From contig NZ_LZSE01000129.1 in the NCBI RefSeq assembly GCF_001665295.1, forward strand, positions 1 through 64,000: 64,000 nt of DNA, read 5' to 3'. The notes under the pieces are model-generated. The model worked only from the letters and a program-made list of their open reading frames with translations. It searched no databases and had not been told where the DNA came from. Made by a program: the position numbers and the translations under genes. Source of the stretch: Mycobacterium sp. 1554424.7. Its GTDB lineage: Bacteria > Actinomycetota > Actinomycetes > Mycobacteriales > Mycobacteriaceae. Shown one piece after another: positions 1-11,336 of the stretch. Numbering within the stretch: the first letter of the stretch is position 1; each line of letters opens with the position of its first letter.

Positions 1-126
1 GACACATTGGGTGTGCAGCCGGTCGCCGTCTGCTGGGAGCTGTTCGGCGACGACAAGCCCTCCGGTGACACGATCAGCGCCGGCAAGCTGTCGTTCCCGG
101 CCAGCGCCACACCCGGCTGGCAGGGC
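1..126. repeat. Rearranged window edge: inverted plus direct partial copies of 229-364
   Basis: Bases 1-54 are the exact reverse complement of 229-282. Bases 51-126 are an exact direct copy of 289-364, offset by 238 bases. The two copies meet inside this stretch, so the first 126 bases are built entirely from pieces of the gene that follows. Because 238 is not a multiple of three, the direct copy sits in a different reading frame from the gene downstream. An inverted fragment fused to a direct copy is typical of an assembly or template-switch artefact at a contig end, though a genuine local rearrangement cannot be excluded. Confidence 0.85.
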
Positions 127-790
127 GCTGGTGGTGCTCCTGGTGATCGGGCTCAACAGCGGAAGCAAGCCCAACCGGGCGGGGCCCTCGACCAACCCGT
201 CGATCCCCTCGTCCACCAGCGCCCCCTCGTCGTCGCCGAACAGCTCCCAGCAGACGGCGACCGGCTGCACACCCAATGTGTCCGGCGGCGACAAGCCCTC
301 CGGTGACACGATCAGCGCCGGCAAGCTGTCGTTCCCGGCCAGCGCCACACCCGGCTGGCAGGGCTTTTCGGATGACCAGTCCCCCAACCTCATCGGCGCG
401 GTGGGCGTGGGGGCGGAGGTGCCCGGGGCCAATCAGTGGATGATGCAGGCCGAGGTTGCCGTCACCAACTTCGTCTCCAGCATGGACGTCAGCGCGCAAG
501 CGTCGAAGTTGATGGGCTGCGTGGCCAACGGCCCGGGCTACGCGAACGCCACGCCGACGCTGGGCCCGATGAAGACGTCGTCGATCACGGTCGACGGCGT
601 CAAGGCCGCCCGGGTGGACGCCGACATCACGATCGCCGACCCCGCGCGCAACGTCAAGGGTGACTCGGTCGTGATCGTCGCGGTCGACACCAAGCCGGTG
701 ACCGTCTTCATGGGCGCGACGCCCATCGGCGACGCGGCGTCGGCGGGCATCATCAACAAAGTCGTTGGGGCGCTGAAGGTCAAGAAGTAG
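11..790 (+). CDS. Membrane-anchored or secreted mycobacterial protein, 5' end missing (Rv1097c-like)
   Basis: Only the part from about 127 is trustworthy, because upstream bases are rearranged copies. It encodes a short hydrophobic segment (ALVVLLVIGL), then a Ser/Pro/Thr/Asn-rich linker of about 35 residues, then a soluble domain of about 180 residues ending in VVGALKVKK. Two cysteines (in GCTPN and MGCVANG) could form a disulfide. That layout suits a single-pass or exported envelope protein. By position and orientation, convergent with the deacetylase locus, it matches the Gly/Pro-rich membrane protein I recall as Rv1097c, whose proline-rich N-terminus would lie outside the window. The stop overlaps the end of the convergent cyclase gene by 11 bases. 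Function unknown. Confidence 0.6.
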   Translation: MCSRSPSAGSCSATTSPPVTRSAPASCRSRPAPHPAGRALVVLLVIGLNSGSKPNRAGPSTNPSIPSSTSAPSSSPNSSQQTATGCTPNVSGGDKPSGDTISAGKLSFPASATPGWQGFSDDQSPNLIGAVGVGAEVPGANQWMMQAEVAVTNFVSSMDVSAQASKLMGCVANGPGYANATPTLGPMKTSSITVDGVKAARVDADITIADPARNVKGDSVVIVAVDTKPVTVFMGATPIGDAASAGIINKVVGALKVKK

Positions 791-2303
791 CCGGCGCCGA
801 CACGTGGGTGGCCTCGGAGCGCCCGCGTAGCACGGTGGAATAGCACTCGGCCCAGTGCGCGCACTCGGCATCGTCGGCCCGCTCTATCGCCGCCGCCGAG
901 CACAGGATTCGCCGGTCGGCGGTCTTGGCGAGGTCGGCCAGCCGCGCGGCCTCGTTGACCGCGTCGCCGATTACCGTGTATTCATAGCGGTTTTCGGCCC
1001 CGACGTTGCCGGCGAACACCCGGCCCGCCGAGACGCCGATGCCGAAATCGACGACGGGCAGCCGGCGCAGCTGGCTGGCCAGCGCGCGCGCCGTCGCGAG
1101 CGCCGCCGACGCCGGTTGATCGGACCGCAACGGGGCGCCGAAGACGGCCAGTGCGGCGTCGCCGGCGAACTTGTTGATCAGGCCGTTGTGTTCGTCGACG
1201 GCGTCGACCACGATCCGGAAGAAGTCGTTGAGCACCTCGGCGACCTCTTGCGGGGGGCGGCTTTCCGCGAGTTGCGTTGACCCGACCAGGTCGATGAACA
1301 GGACCCCCGCCTCGACCACGTCGCCGGACATCGACGCACCCTCTTGAATGGCGCGCTGCGCGACGTCGATTCCGACATGGCGCCCGAACAGGTCCCGCAG
1401 CCGATCCCGCTCGGCGAGCCCGGCGACCATTCGGTTGAATCCCGTTTGCAGACGACCGATTTGGGATCGCTCGTAGGCGCCCACCTTTGTTTCCATGCGG
1501 CCGTGCTCGACCTCCGCCATCGCGTCGACGACCTCGCTGAGGGGATCGGAAATGGATCGCGACGTCAAAATCATGATCGGCAAACCGAGCAGCACCGCCG
1601 CCAGGGACACCACCAGCAAGGGTACGTCCAGCGATGCAGACTTCTGAATCAGCAACCCGTACGAGCGAAGAACGACCAAAGCCGCGATCACGCCGATCGG
1701 AAGCGCGCTGCACATGAACCACAGCAAGACCAGCCGCGCGAACACGCTCGGTACCACCATGCCCGGCTCGCGGCCGAGCGTGGCGGCGCCCATGATGGGG
1801 CGCAGGGTGCGTTGCGCGAACAGCATTCCCATGCCGGCGGCGGCCGGCGCCCCCAGCAGCACACCGAGCGAGATCGGCAGCATGCCCTCGGCACCCCCGG
1901 CGCGATTCACCAGCGCGAAGATCGCCCCGGCCGCGGTCCAGGCGAGCAAGAGGATCGCCGACTGGCGACCGGGAATCCGCATCGCCGCTTCCCGTTGCGC
2001 GTCGGTCGGTTCGTCCCCGGCGGCGTACCAACGCAGCGTGGGAGCCAGGTTCCAGACTGCGGCCACCACGACGCCGACGATGCTCACCGCGATCAGCGCC
2101 ACTACCAGGAGGGTGTTCTTTTCGGCGATGTCGACGTTGGCCGCGACGGACGTGTGGCCCCGTAATGGGATCAGGATCGCGGCGGCATCGACGACGGCCA
2201 CGACGTACGCGAGTGTGAGGTCGATCGCGTACTGGATCGCCAACCTGCGGGCGGACTTCCGCCGCCTTGCCGCTGGAGCCCGACGCCAGCCCGGCTTGAT
2301 CAC
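780..2303 (-). CDS. Membrane-bound class III adenylate cyclase with HAMP domain
   Basis: 507 residues. An N-terminal half with about six hydrophobic segments is followed by a HAMP domain (SRSISDPLSEVVDAMAEVE region, roughly 250-300) and a class III nucleotidyl cyclase domain (about 330-500). Both metal aspartates are present (FIDLVGST and FAGDAA), as are the purine-contacting lysine (NKFAGD) and the transition-state Asn and Arg (GDAVNEAARL). The second purine-site residue is Thr (EYTVIGD) rather than Asp, as in class IIIb enzymes. The product would be cAMP made at the cytoplasmic face of the membrane. The architecture matches the Rv1318c/Rv1319c/Rv1320c group. It lies where the conserved order puts the deacetylase next to the Rv1097c-like gene, so it looks like an insertion here. 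Confidence 0.88.
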   Translation of the reverse strand: MIKPGWRRAPAARRRKSARRLAIQYAIDLTLAYVVAVVDAAAILIPLRGHTSVAANVDIAEKNTLLVVALIAVSIVGVVVAAVWNLAPTLRWYAAGDEPTDAQREAAMRIPGRQSAILLLAWTAAGAIFALVNRAGGAEGMLPISLGVLLGAPAAAGMGMLFAQRTLRPIMGAATLGREPGMVVPSVFARLVLLWFMCSALPIGVIAALVVLRSYGLLIQKSASLDVPLLVVSLAAVLLGLPIMILTSRSISDPLSEVVDAMAEVEHGRMETKVGAYERSQIGRLQTGFNRMVAGLAERDRLRDLFGRHVGIDVAQRAIQEGASMSGDVVEAGVLFIDLVGSTQLAESRPPQEVAEVLNDFFRIVVDAVDEHNGLINKFAGDAALAVFGAPLRSDQPASAALATARALASQLRRLPVVDFGIGVSAGRVFAGNVGAENRYEYTVIGDAVNEAARLADLAKTADRRILCSAAAIERADDAECAHWAECYSTVLRGRSEATHVSAPATS

Positions 2304-2338
2304 CCTATAAAGGTAGCGGTGAGCGGGCCCAAACCTTT

Positions 2339-3214
2339 CTATGCGCCGTTGTTCGGCCCGCCCGAGTTCTGGCCCGGGATGTCGGTGATCGGGAAGTTCG
2401 GCATCGGCTTGGGTGAAGATGTGTTGGGCAACGGCGGGATGTCGCCGGGCGGAATGTCGTGCAGCTGGTTGGCCGGCGGCCCGTTGTCGCGGCCGCCGTA
2501 CGTGCTGCCGGGCGCCCGAGGCCCCAGCAATTCGCTGACCGTCACCAAGCGGTAGCCGTTGGCCTTGAGCACCGGGATGAACTGGTACACCAGGTCGACG
2601 GTGCTCGAGTAGGTGTCATGGAACAACACCACCGAGCCGGGCTTGATGTACGTCATCAGCATGTATCGCGTCGCGGCCGTGTTGGAATCGTTGATCCAGT
2701 CGAAAGGGATGACGTCCCAAAGGATTTCGGCCAGCCCGAACTTTCCCGCGGTCTGGCGAACAAGGTCGTTGGACAGCCCGCCGGCGGGACGCCACAGCGA
2801 TGGGGACCGGCCCGTCGCGGCGGTGATCGCGTCGTTGCTGCGGGAGAACTGGCCCGCGATGTCCTCCGGTGGGATCGTGGTCATGTTGGGGTGTTCCCAG
2901 GTGTGGTTGCCGAACTCCATGCCGGCGTCGGCGACGCGCTTGGCGCCCGCTGGATTGGCGGCGACCTTGTTGCCGATCAGGAAGAACGTGGCCTTGGCGT
3001 CGGCGTCCTTCAGGATTTGCAGCAGCCGGTCGGTGTAGGGGCCCGGGCCGTCGTCGAACGTGAACGCGACGCACTTGACGACCGAGCAGCTGAGGTTGTC
3101 GGCCCGCGTCACGTGGCCAGTGAGGGAGCCGATCACCAGCACCGCGGCGGCCGCCACGACGCCGAGGACGGTGCGCCAGTAGCGCCAGGCCTGGCTGTCG
3201 GGTCGTTTCGGCAC
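2339..3214 (-). CDS. Secreted polysaccharide deacetylase (NodB domain)
   Basis: 291 residues. An N-terminal hydrophobic segment (about 14-33) serves as signal or anchor. The NodB domain follows with motif 1 TFDDGP (52-57), the metal-binding H104 and H108 (NHTWEH), motif 3 RPAGG (142-146, usually RPPYG), motif 4 around W166-D167, and motif 5 LFHD (H199). These are carbohydrate esterase family 4 residues, so the likely role is metal-dependent de-N-acetylation of peptidoglycan or another envelope glycan outside the membrane. The tail beyond about 235 is Pro/Gly/Asn-rich and probably disordered. It corresponds to the enzyme I recall as Rv1096, upstream of phoH2 and on the same strand. Confidence 0.9.
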   Translation of the reverse strand: MPKRPDSQAWRYWRTVLGVVAAAAVLVIGSLTGHVTRADNLSCSVVKCVAFTFDDGPGPYTDRLLQILKDADAKATFFLIGNKVAANPAGAKRVADAGMEFGNHTWEHPNMTTIPPEDIAGQFSRSNDAITAATGRSPSLWRPAGGLSNDLVRQTAGKFGLAEILWDVIPFDWINDSNTAATRYMLMTYIKPGSVVLFHDTYSSTVDLVYQFIPVLKANGYRLVTVSELLGPRAPGSTYGGRDNGPPANQLHDIPPGDIPPLPNTSSPKPMPNFPITDIPGQNSGGPNNGA

Positions 3215-3347
3215 GTAGGAAGCCTACCCGGGGTCGGGCGCGCAGCCGCGCCGCTGACCGTGTAACCAGGGGTTTCGGTGGTGCATCAGGGCGGGATGTG
3301 CGCGGTTTTCCCGCCCTGTACGCACACCGAAAGCCAAGGATTCACCC

Positions 3348-4649
3348 TCAGTGCGGTCCGGCGATCTCCTCGAGCATCTCGGTGACCAGCGCGGCGATCG
3401 GCGAGCGCTCGCTGCGCAGCAGCGTGATGTGGGCGAACAGCGGGTGGCCTTTGAGCTTCTCGATCACCGCCGCGACCCCGTCGTGGCGGCCGACCCGCAG
3501 GTTGTCGCGCTGGGCGATGTCGTGGGTCAGCACCACCCGCGACCCGGTGCCCAGCCGGGACAGCACCGTCAGCAGCACGTTGCGCTCCAGCGACTGTGCC
3601 TCGTCGACGATCACGAACGAGTCGTGCAGCGAGCGGCCCCGGATGTGGGTCAGCGGCAGCACCTCGAGCATGCCCCGGGACAGCACCTCCTCGAGCACCG
3701 CGGGACTGGCCAGACCCTCGAGGGTGTCGAAGACGGCCTGCGCCCACGGGCCCATCTTTTCGCTCTCGCTGCCGGGCAGGTAGCCCAGCTCCTGGCCGCC
3801 CACCGCGTAGAGCGGACGGAACACCACCACCTTGCGGTGGGTGCGCCGTTCGAGCACCGCCTCGAGGCCCGCGCACAGCGCCAGCGCCGACTTGCCGGTG
3901 CCGGCCTTGCCGCCCAGCGACACGATGCCCACCGACTCGTCCAGCAGCAGGTCCAGCGCCACCCGCTGCTCGGCGGAACGCCCGCGCAGGCCGAACACCT
4001 CGCGGTCGCCGCGGACCAACTGGACGCGTTTTGCCGCGTTGACCCGCCCTAGTGCGTGAGAGCTGCCGCCCAACAACCGAATTCCGGTGTGGCAGGGCAG
4101 GTCTCTGGCTTCGACCAGATCGATCTCACCGTCGGCGTAGAGCGCGTCGATGTCGTCGGTGCCCGTCTCGATCTCCTGCATCCCCGACCAACCGGAGACG
4201 ATGACGTCCTGCGCGTGGTACTCGTCGGCGGCCAGGCCTACCGCGGCGGCCTTCACCCGCAGTGGAATGTCCTTGCTTACCAACGTAACTCGCTTGCCCT
4301 CGGCGGCGAGATTGGCGGCACAGCTCAGGATCCGGGAGTCGTTGCTGTCGGTGCGAAACCCGGCGGGCAGCACCGACGGGTCGGTGTGATTCAGTTCGAC
4401 GTGAAGCGTGCCGCCTTGTGTCCCAACGGAAATCGGCTGATCCAGCCGTCCGTGCTCGAGCCGAAGATCATCGAACAGGCGCAACGCCTGACGGGCGAAC
4501 CAGCCCAGTTCGTGGTGGTGGCGTTTGGCCTCCAGCTCGCTGATCACCACCAGCGGCACCACCACCTCGTGTTCGGCGAACCGGCTGCACGCCCACGGGT
4601 CGGACAGCAACACGGAGGTGTCGAGCACATAGGTCCGGAGATCGGTCAC
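3348..4649 (-). CDS. phoH2: PhoH2: PIN-domain RNase fused to PhoH ATPase
   Basis: 433 residues from a GTG at 4649 ([15 protein letters not shown]), which equals the usual mycobacterial length; an in-frame ATG at 4715 would add 22 unconserved residues. The N-terminal PIN domain (about 1-140) carries acidic residues ([23 protein letters not shown]). The C-terminal PhoH P-loop ATPase has Walker [13 protein letters not shown] and Walker B FVIVDEAQ. PhoH2 proteins are reported as sequence-specific RNA-unwinding ribonucleases acting as the toxin of a PhoAT-PhoH2 pair. The GTG overlaps a TGA of a short upstream frame (GTGA), the arrangement expected for translational coupling to an antitoxin. Confidence 0.93.
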   Translation of the reverse strand: MTDLRTYVLDTSVLLSDPWACSRFAEHEVVVPLVVISELEAKRHHHELGWFARQALRLFDDLRLEHGRLDQPISVGTQGGTLHVELNHTDPSVLPAGFRTDSNDSRILSCAANLAAEGKRVTLVSKDIPLRVKAAAVGLAADEYHAQDVIVSGWSGMQEIETGTDDIDALYADGEIDLVEARDLPCHTGIRLLGGSSHALGRVNAAKRVQLVRGDREVFGLRGRSAEQRVALDLLLDESVGIVSLGGKAGTGKSALALCAGLEAVLERRTHRKVVVFRPLYAVGGQELGYLPGSESEKMGPWAQAVFDTLEGLASPAVLEEVLSRGMLEVLPLTHIRGRSLHDSFVIVDEAQSLERNVLLTVLSRLGTGSRVVLTHDIAQRDNLRVGRHDGVAAVIEKLKGHPLFAHITLLRSERSPIAALVTEMLEEIAGPH

Positions 4650-4854
4650 GAAGCGCTCCTCGAGCGGGTAAGCCCGCGCGGACCCGCACAGGCATGTCGG
4701 CGGGAGCCGCAGCACCAGGACCGGGGCCGGTCCTGCCCTTCTCGTGACGGGAGGTGCCGCCCTGGCAGCAGATCTTGTCGCTGGCCATCGGGAACGACGC
4801 TACTCTCGTGGCCGCTTCGGCGCCGCGCAGGCGCGCCGAGACCGACACGGGGAC

Positions 4855-4888
4855 ACGGAAAACCGGCCGCGGGCCGCGGCCGGTTCGG
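4855..4888 (-). terminator. Hairpin terminator downstream of desA2
   Basis: Perfect 12-bp arms at 4861-4872 and 4874-4885 with a one-base centre give a very stable GC-rich stem. Read on the minus strand the stem runs directly into TTTT. It begins 15 bases after the desA2 stop and separates desA2 from phoH2, so phoH2 probably has its own promoter or depends on readthrough. Confidence 0.7.
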
Positions 4889-4899
4889 TGACGTTCGGC

Positions 4900-5727
4900 T
4901 TAACTGATGACGAACTGCTGCAGCGCGGGTTCGCCCGCAACACCCCATTCGGTGATGCGGTCGGAGATCGCGCGGCGCAGATCCTGAGGGGTGAAAATGC
5001 CCGCGTCGGCGACGTGCTGCACCTTGTCGGCGTAGGAGTCGATGTCGGCTCCCACCGTCTGCAGGTCCGCCGCCCGCGCGGCGATGGCGGCGATCGTCTC
5101 GTCGCGGGTGTACTCAAGGCAGTGCGCGACGAGGCTGGCGAAGATCTCCTCGTGCCGCGTCTCATCCCGGGCGATGCGGTCGACGAGCCCGGCCAGGACG
5201 GGCTCCTCGATGCGGGCGGCCAGGTTGCGGCAGAAGACCGCTTGTGTGCGCTCGGTGAACGCCATGTAGACCAGCGTTTCGACCTGGGAGTAGGTGTCGG
5301 CGCGGTAGCCCTTCATCACGTACTCGACCCGGGCCTCCTCGTTGGCGGTCGGGTCGACCTCGCGGGTCACCACCAGGTATTCGCGCAGCGCGATGGCGTG
5401 CAGGTGCTCCTCGGCGGTCCACCGGCCCAGCCAGCGGCCCCACCACTCTTCGAGGATGAAGTGCTCGACGAGCTCGCGGTGGTGGCCGGCGAGGTTGTCC
5501 TTGAGCAGCAGCAGGATCTCGCAGGCGTCGGTGATGTCCCTGGGCAGCGTCGTCTGGGACGGATCCCAGTCGCGCCCGCCGAGGAAGGCGAAGTTCTCGC
5601 CCTGGTCGAAGGGCACGTAGTCGTGGGCGAACCAGAGGTCCTCGGTGTTGAGGTGGTGGTCCATGAGCCGCTCGACCACGGGCTCGAGTTCGAGGGTCAG
5701 CGCGTTAGGAACAGGTTTCTGTGCCAT
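4900..5727 (-). CDS. desA2: Acyl-ACP desaturase-family protein DesA2
   Basis: 275 residues, the same length as DesA2 of M. tuberculosis as I recall it. Mostly helical ferritin-like fold. Candidate di-iron ligands lie in ILEEWW, TAEEHLH and RDETRHEE, the last being the EXXH-type motif of soluble acyl-carrier-protein desaturases. The family inserts double bonds in acyl-ACP; in mycobacteria DesA2 is linked to mycolic acid or unsaturated fatty acid synthesis, and its exact substrate is debated because its metal site is atypical. The start ATG gives the conserved MAQKPVPNALTLELE terminus. It follows glyA1 on the same strand with an 85-base gap. Confidence 0.93.
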   Translation of the reverse strand: MAQKPVPNALTLELEPVVERLMDHHLNTEDLWFAHDYVPFDQGENFAFLGGRDWDPSQTTLPRDITDACEILLLLKDNLAGHHRELVEHFILEEWWGRWLGRWTAEEHLHAIALREYLVVTREVDPTANEEARVEYVMKGYRADTYSQVETLVYMAFTERTQAVFCRNLAARIEEPVLAGLVDRIARDETRHEEIFASLVAHCLEYTRDETIAAIAARAADLQTVGADIDSYADKVQHVADAGIFTPQDLRRAISDRITEWGVAGEPALQQFVIS

Positions 5728-5812
5728 GCGGTTACTGTAACTCGTAGGTACAGGTTCGATGAAATTGCTGGTGCGTGTCGCCGCCGAATGGTGACTTTGG
5801 TCCCTGGCCCGC

Positions 5813-8160
<2,348 letters not shown>

Positions 8161-8205
8161 CGCCGCCGGTGGGCGGGAGGGACGCGGGGCGGTGGGCGGG
8201 AGGGA

Positions 8206-8619
8206 CTACGTCGCGAGGCGACGCACTCCCAGGTACTGCAGACCGGCAAAGGACGCGGTGTAGACGCCGGTGGCCAGCACCGCCGCCACCCCGGTCCCGG
8301 TCATGGGCACGGCTCCAGCGGCCACGATCGCGGCGAGCGTGAAGACGAGGTTGGCCACGATGATGCCGATCCCGACGCGGCGCAGGTCCGGCGCCGCGGC
8401 CAGGCTGAACACGGCCAGGCCGGCGAGCACGAAGAACGCGCCCACCGCGTATTCCTGGCCCGACGTGAGCCCGGTCAGCGAGGAGATCGGGTCGGCGAAG
8501 AAGGCGACGGCCAAGCCGCATAGGCCCGTCAACGTGGCGTCGGCGCGCATGGCGAAACGCAGCAGTGAGTCGGTCGAGTCGTACAGGGGTCGGGTTGGAA
8601 TACCGGGAACGGCGGTCAT
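8206..8619 (-). CDS. Small four-helix membrane protein, function unknown
   Basis: 137 residues with four predicted transmembrane helices (around LCGLAVAFFA, YAVGAFFVLAGLAVF, IGIIVANLVFTLAAIV, GVAAVLATGVYTASF) after a short cytoplasmic N-terminus. This is the pattern of small hypothetical integral membrane proteins common in actinobacteria. No catalytic motif is visible. It converges on coaA. The 45-base gap contains a 17-bp direct repeat (8167-8183 and 8190-8206, period 23), the second copy touching this gene's stop codon. Confidence 0.7.
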   Translation of the reverse strand: MTAVPGIPTRPLYDSTDSLLRFAMRADATLTGLCGLAVAFFADPISSLTGLTSGQEYAVGAFFVLAGLAVFSLAAAPDLRRVGIGIIVANLVFTLAAIVAAGAVPMTGTGVAAVLATGVYTASFAGLQYLGVRRLAT

Positions 8620-8899
8620 GCGGTTACTCCTAGCGATGGCGGAGGGGATCGAACTGGTTTGAGCGTGCCGCTAGAGCACTGCCAGATCGACGCGTGGCGC
8701 TGCCAACTGCTGCCACGGTTACAACGACCAAGCGGTTGGTCGGGCTATTCCCGCCAAGGGGCAATTAGTTCCACACGTGTCGCAAATCGTGGGCCGGTGG
8801 CCTGATCGGGTGTCCCCGGCGCCACGACACGTGCGCGGCTGCGAAGACACGCCGACGACGGTCGCAGTGGCTTACGACTCGCGAGCGGCGGGCCCCGCG

Positions 8900-10279
8900 C
8901 TAGTCGCTGGGGACCGGCACCCGCCCGCGCAGATCGGCGGCGATGAGCCGGGCGGCGGCGTTTTGCCAGTTGTGCAGCGAACGCTGCGGCACCTCGGTGA
9001 CCAGCCACTGCCAGGCCTGCCGGGCGGTGGGGTCCAGGCCGGCCGCGGTGGCGTTCTGCGCGTACGCGCGCACCCCGGCGACGTACGGGAAGTACAGCGA
9101 GTTGTAGTAGCGCCACTCCTCGGTGGTTCCGAAATCGCCCGCGTCGCGCGGCTTGAGCCGGGCGATGCAGTCGGCGAGAACGGCCTTGAGCTCGTTGGCC
9201 CGCTCCACCGGGTGATCGGGCGCGCGGCGCGCGGCCAGGCGCTCGTCGATCACCGGCAGCGCGGTCAGCGGGCTGGCGACGAGCTTGGTCAGGTCGGCGT
9301 AGTGCCCCAGCGCGCGGCGGGTCAGCCGGGCGAAGGTGTCGTCATCGATGTGCTGAAGATCCTTGCGGGGATCGGCCGAGCGCAGCGGCAGCGCCGCGCC
9401 GGTGTGCCGCAGCGCGGCCCGGTCGGCGCGCAGCGTGGGCGACCTGGAGAACGCCAGCCGGTCCAGCACGCCGGCCAGCGGATCGGCCAGCACCTGCACC
9501 GCGATCGCGATCGCGAGGGTGGTGAACAGCAGCACCGTGAGCACGGTCTGCGCGGTGGGTTCCCCGCGGGTCACGGCCAAGCCGATCAGCACCTGCCCGC
9601 CGAACAGAACCGCGACCGCCAGCGAACCCGCGAAGGAGCGCAGCATGTCGGCGCGCAGCGCCTGGCCCTCGTCGAAGGCGTCCCACAGCGCCACCGCCAC
9701 GCCGAGCGTCAGGACGTCGCAACCCGTCGACGCCAGCGCCAGCCAGCTCGGCACGATGCCCAGCGGGATGATCAGGATGGCGTTGGCCAGCGCGAAGAAC
9801 AGGGTGGCGACCACGACGACGCCGACGACCGAGGTGGGTTGGGCGGGCCGCCGAACCGCGACGACCATCGCCCCCAACGTGGACGTCGAGATCACCGCCA
9901 TCATCAGCAGGTGCCCCGGCCGCAGCGGCCCTTCGACGCTGCCGGCCAGCGCCGCGCCGAGCAGGATGAGCGCGCCGACGCCGCCGACGAGCAGAATCTC
10001 ACCGGTGCGCGCCCGCCAGCGGTCACCCGGCCGGGACAGCTCGACGAGCACCGCGAACCACGCCACGCTGGGCACGGCGGCCAGATAGATCTCGAGCCGA
10101 CTGAGCAGGGCGAGGTGCCCGGCGCCGGCCGTGCGGATCGCGTCCAGCGCCACCACTAGCGCGAAGCCGCACAGCCCGATCGCCGCCAGCGCCAGCACCG
10201 GCTTACGCGGGTCGCGGGCCAGCAGATACAACCCCAGCCACCCGCTCAGCGTGAACACCACCGCCGACAGCGCAGCCAT
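8900..10279 (-). CDS. Polytopic membrane protein with C-terminal helical cytoplasmic domain
   Basis: 459 residues. The first 260 or so contain about eight hydrophobic helices from the very N-terminus (AVVFTLSGWLGLYLLA). The remaining 200 residues are soluble, charged and probably helical, with conserved-looking segments such as RALGHYADLTKLVASPL and EEWRYYNSLYFPYVAG. The N-terminal part resembles the seven-to-eight-helix sensing domains in front of some histidine kinases, but no kinase, cyclase or GGDEF motif follows. I cannot assign a function. Its start is 12 bases from the 57-bp tandem repeat that separates it from the upstream prenyltransferase gene. Confidence 0.72.
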   Translation of the reverse strand: MAALSAVVFTLSGWLGLYLLARDPRKPVLALAAIGLCGFALVVALDAIRTAGAGHLALLSRLEIYLAAVPSVAWFAVLVELSRPGDRWRARTGEILLVGGVGALILLGAALAGSVEGPLRPGHLLMMAVISTSTLGAMVVAVRRPAQPTSVVGVVVVATLFFALANAILIIPLGIVPSWLALASTGCDVLTLGVAVALWDAFDEGQALRADMLRSFAGSLAVAVLFGGQVLIGLAVTRGEPTAQTVLTVLLFTTLAIAIAVQVLADPLAGVLDRLAFSRSPTLRADRAALRHTGAALPLRSADPRKDLQHIDDDTFARLTRRALGHYADLTKLVASPLTALPVIDERLAARRAPDHPVERANELKAVLADCIARLKPRDAGDFGTTEEWRYYNSLYFPYVAGVRAYAQNATAAGLDPTARQAWQWLVTEVPQRSLHNWQNAAARLIAADLRGRVPVPSD

Positions 10280-10286
10280 GTTTCTA

Positions 10287-10412
<126 letters not shown>

Positions 10413-11201
10413 TCACTTCCCGTATCTCCGATGCCGCTGACTGTAGTCACGCAGCGCGCGCAGGAAATCGACGCGGCGGAACGCGGGCCAGTGAGCCTCG
10501 GTGAACCACATCTCCGAATAGGCGCTCTGCCACAGCAAGAACCCCGACAGCCGTTGCTCCCCCGAGGTGCGGATTACCAGGTCGGGGTCGGGTTGCCCAG
10601 AGGTGTAAAGGTTTTCGGAGATCCCGTCGACGGTCACCGCGTCGATCAGTTCGTCGGCGGTGGCACCGTTGGCGAGTTCCTTGTTCAACAGCGCCCGCAC
10701 CGCGTCGACGATCTCCCGGCGGCCGCCGTAGCCGACGGCGACGTTGACGTGGAACGGCGCGACAGCCGGCGTCGACTCCACCGCGTCGCGCACCCGGCGG
10801 GCCTGCTCCTCGCCGATCAGCCCCAGGTCCCCAACTGTGCGCACGCTCCAGCGATTGGCCGGCGCGCAGATCTCCTCGACCACGTCGGTGATGATCTCGA
10901 TGAGGCCTGCCAGCTCGTCGGCATCGCGTTGCAGGTTCTCCGTGGAGAGCAGGTACACCGTCGTCATCTCGATGCCGGCCTCCTGGCACCAGCGCAGCAT
11001 TTCGGCGATCTTGGCCGCCCCCATCCGGTAGCCGTAGCTGACGTCGTCGTAACCGGCGTTGCGCGCCCAGCGCCGGTTCCCGTCGCACAGCACCGCGATG
11101 TGGCGGGGAAGCTCGGATTTCGAGGCCGCCAGACCCTGCCTCAGCCGCAGCTCGTAGACGCGGTACAACGGCTCCTTGAGCCGTTGCGGGATGACTTCCA
11201 C
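10413..11201 (-). CDS. Short-chain Z-isoprenyl diphosphate synthase (cis-prenyltransferase)
   Basis: 262 residues from a GTG at 11201 (VEVIPQRLKEPLYR), equal to the recalled length of Rv1086; a longer frame to 11318 adds unconserved residues. Cis-prenyltransferase features are the catalytic Asp40 in CDGNRRWA, the TVYLLSTENLQR motif, NVAVGYGGRREIVDA, and the C-terminal PDPDLVIRTSGEQRLSGFLLWQ diphosphate-binding segment. The family condenses isopentenyl diphosphate onto an allylic primer; the M. tuberculosis enzyme makes Z,E-farnesyl diphosphate, precursor of decaprenyl phosphate. Divergent from the hemolysin III homologue. Confidence 0.94.
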   Translation of the reverse strand: MEVIPQRLKEPLYRVYELRLRQGLAASKSELPRHIAVLCDGNRRWARNAGYDDVSYGYRMGAAKIAEMLRWCQEAGIEMTTVYLLSTENLQRDADELAGLIEIITDVVEEICAPANRWSVRTVGDLGLIGEEQARRVRDAVESTPAVAPFHVNVAVGYGGRREIVDAVRALLNKELANGATADELIDAVTVDGISENLYTSGQPDPDLVIRTSGEQRLSGFLLWQSAYSEMWFTEAHWPAFRRVDFLRALRDYSQRHRRYGK

Positions 11202-11336
11202 GAAGTTCCACCCTACTGTGAGCGAGACCAAATTCCGGCCCGGATTTGCGCGAGCCCACCGCACGTCCAACACCGGGTCGGGATCATTCGCCGCTACTGT
11301 TGGTTCTAACGGCCGCAAGTCGAGGCATCAGGAGAC

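Noticed and set aside
8777-10159. 460-codon plus-strand frame opposite the polytopic membrane protein gene
   Set aside because: Composition is a Gln/Arg/His/Gly-rich antisense shadow; the minus strand gives clear transmembrane helices.
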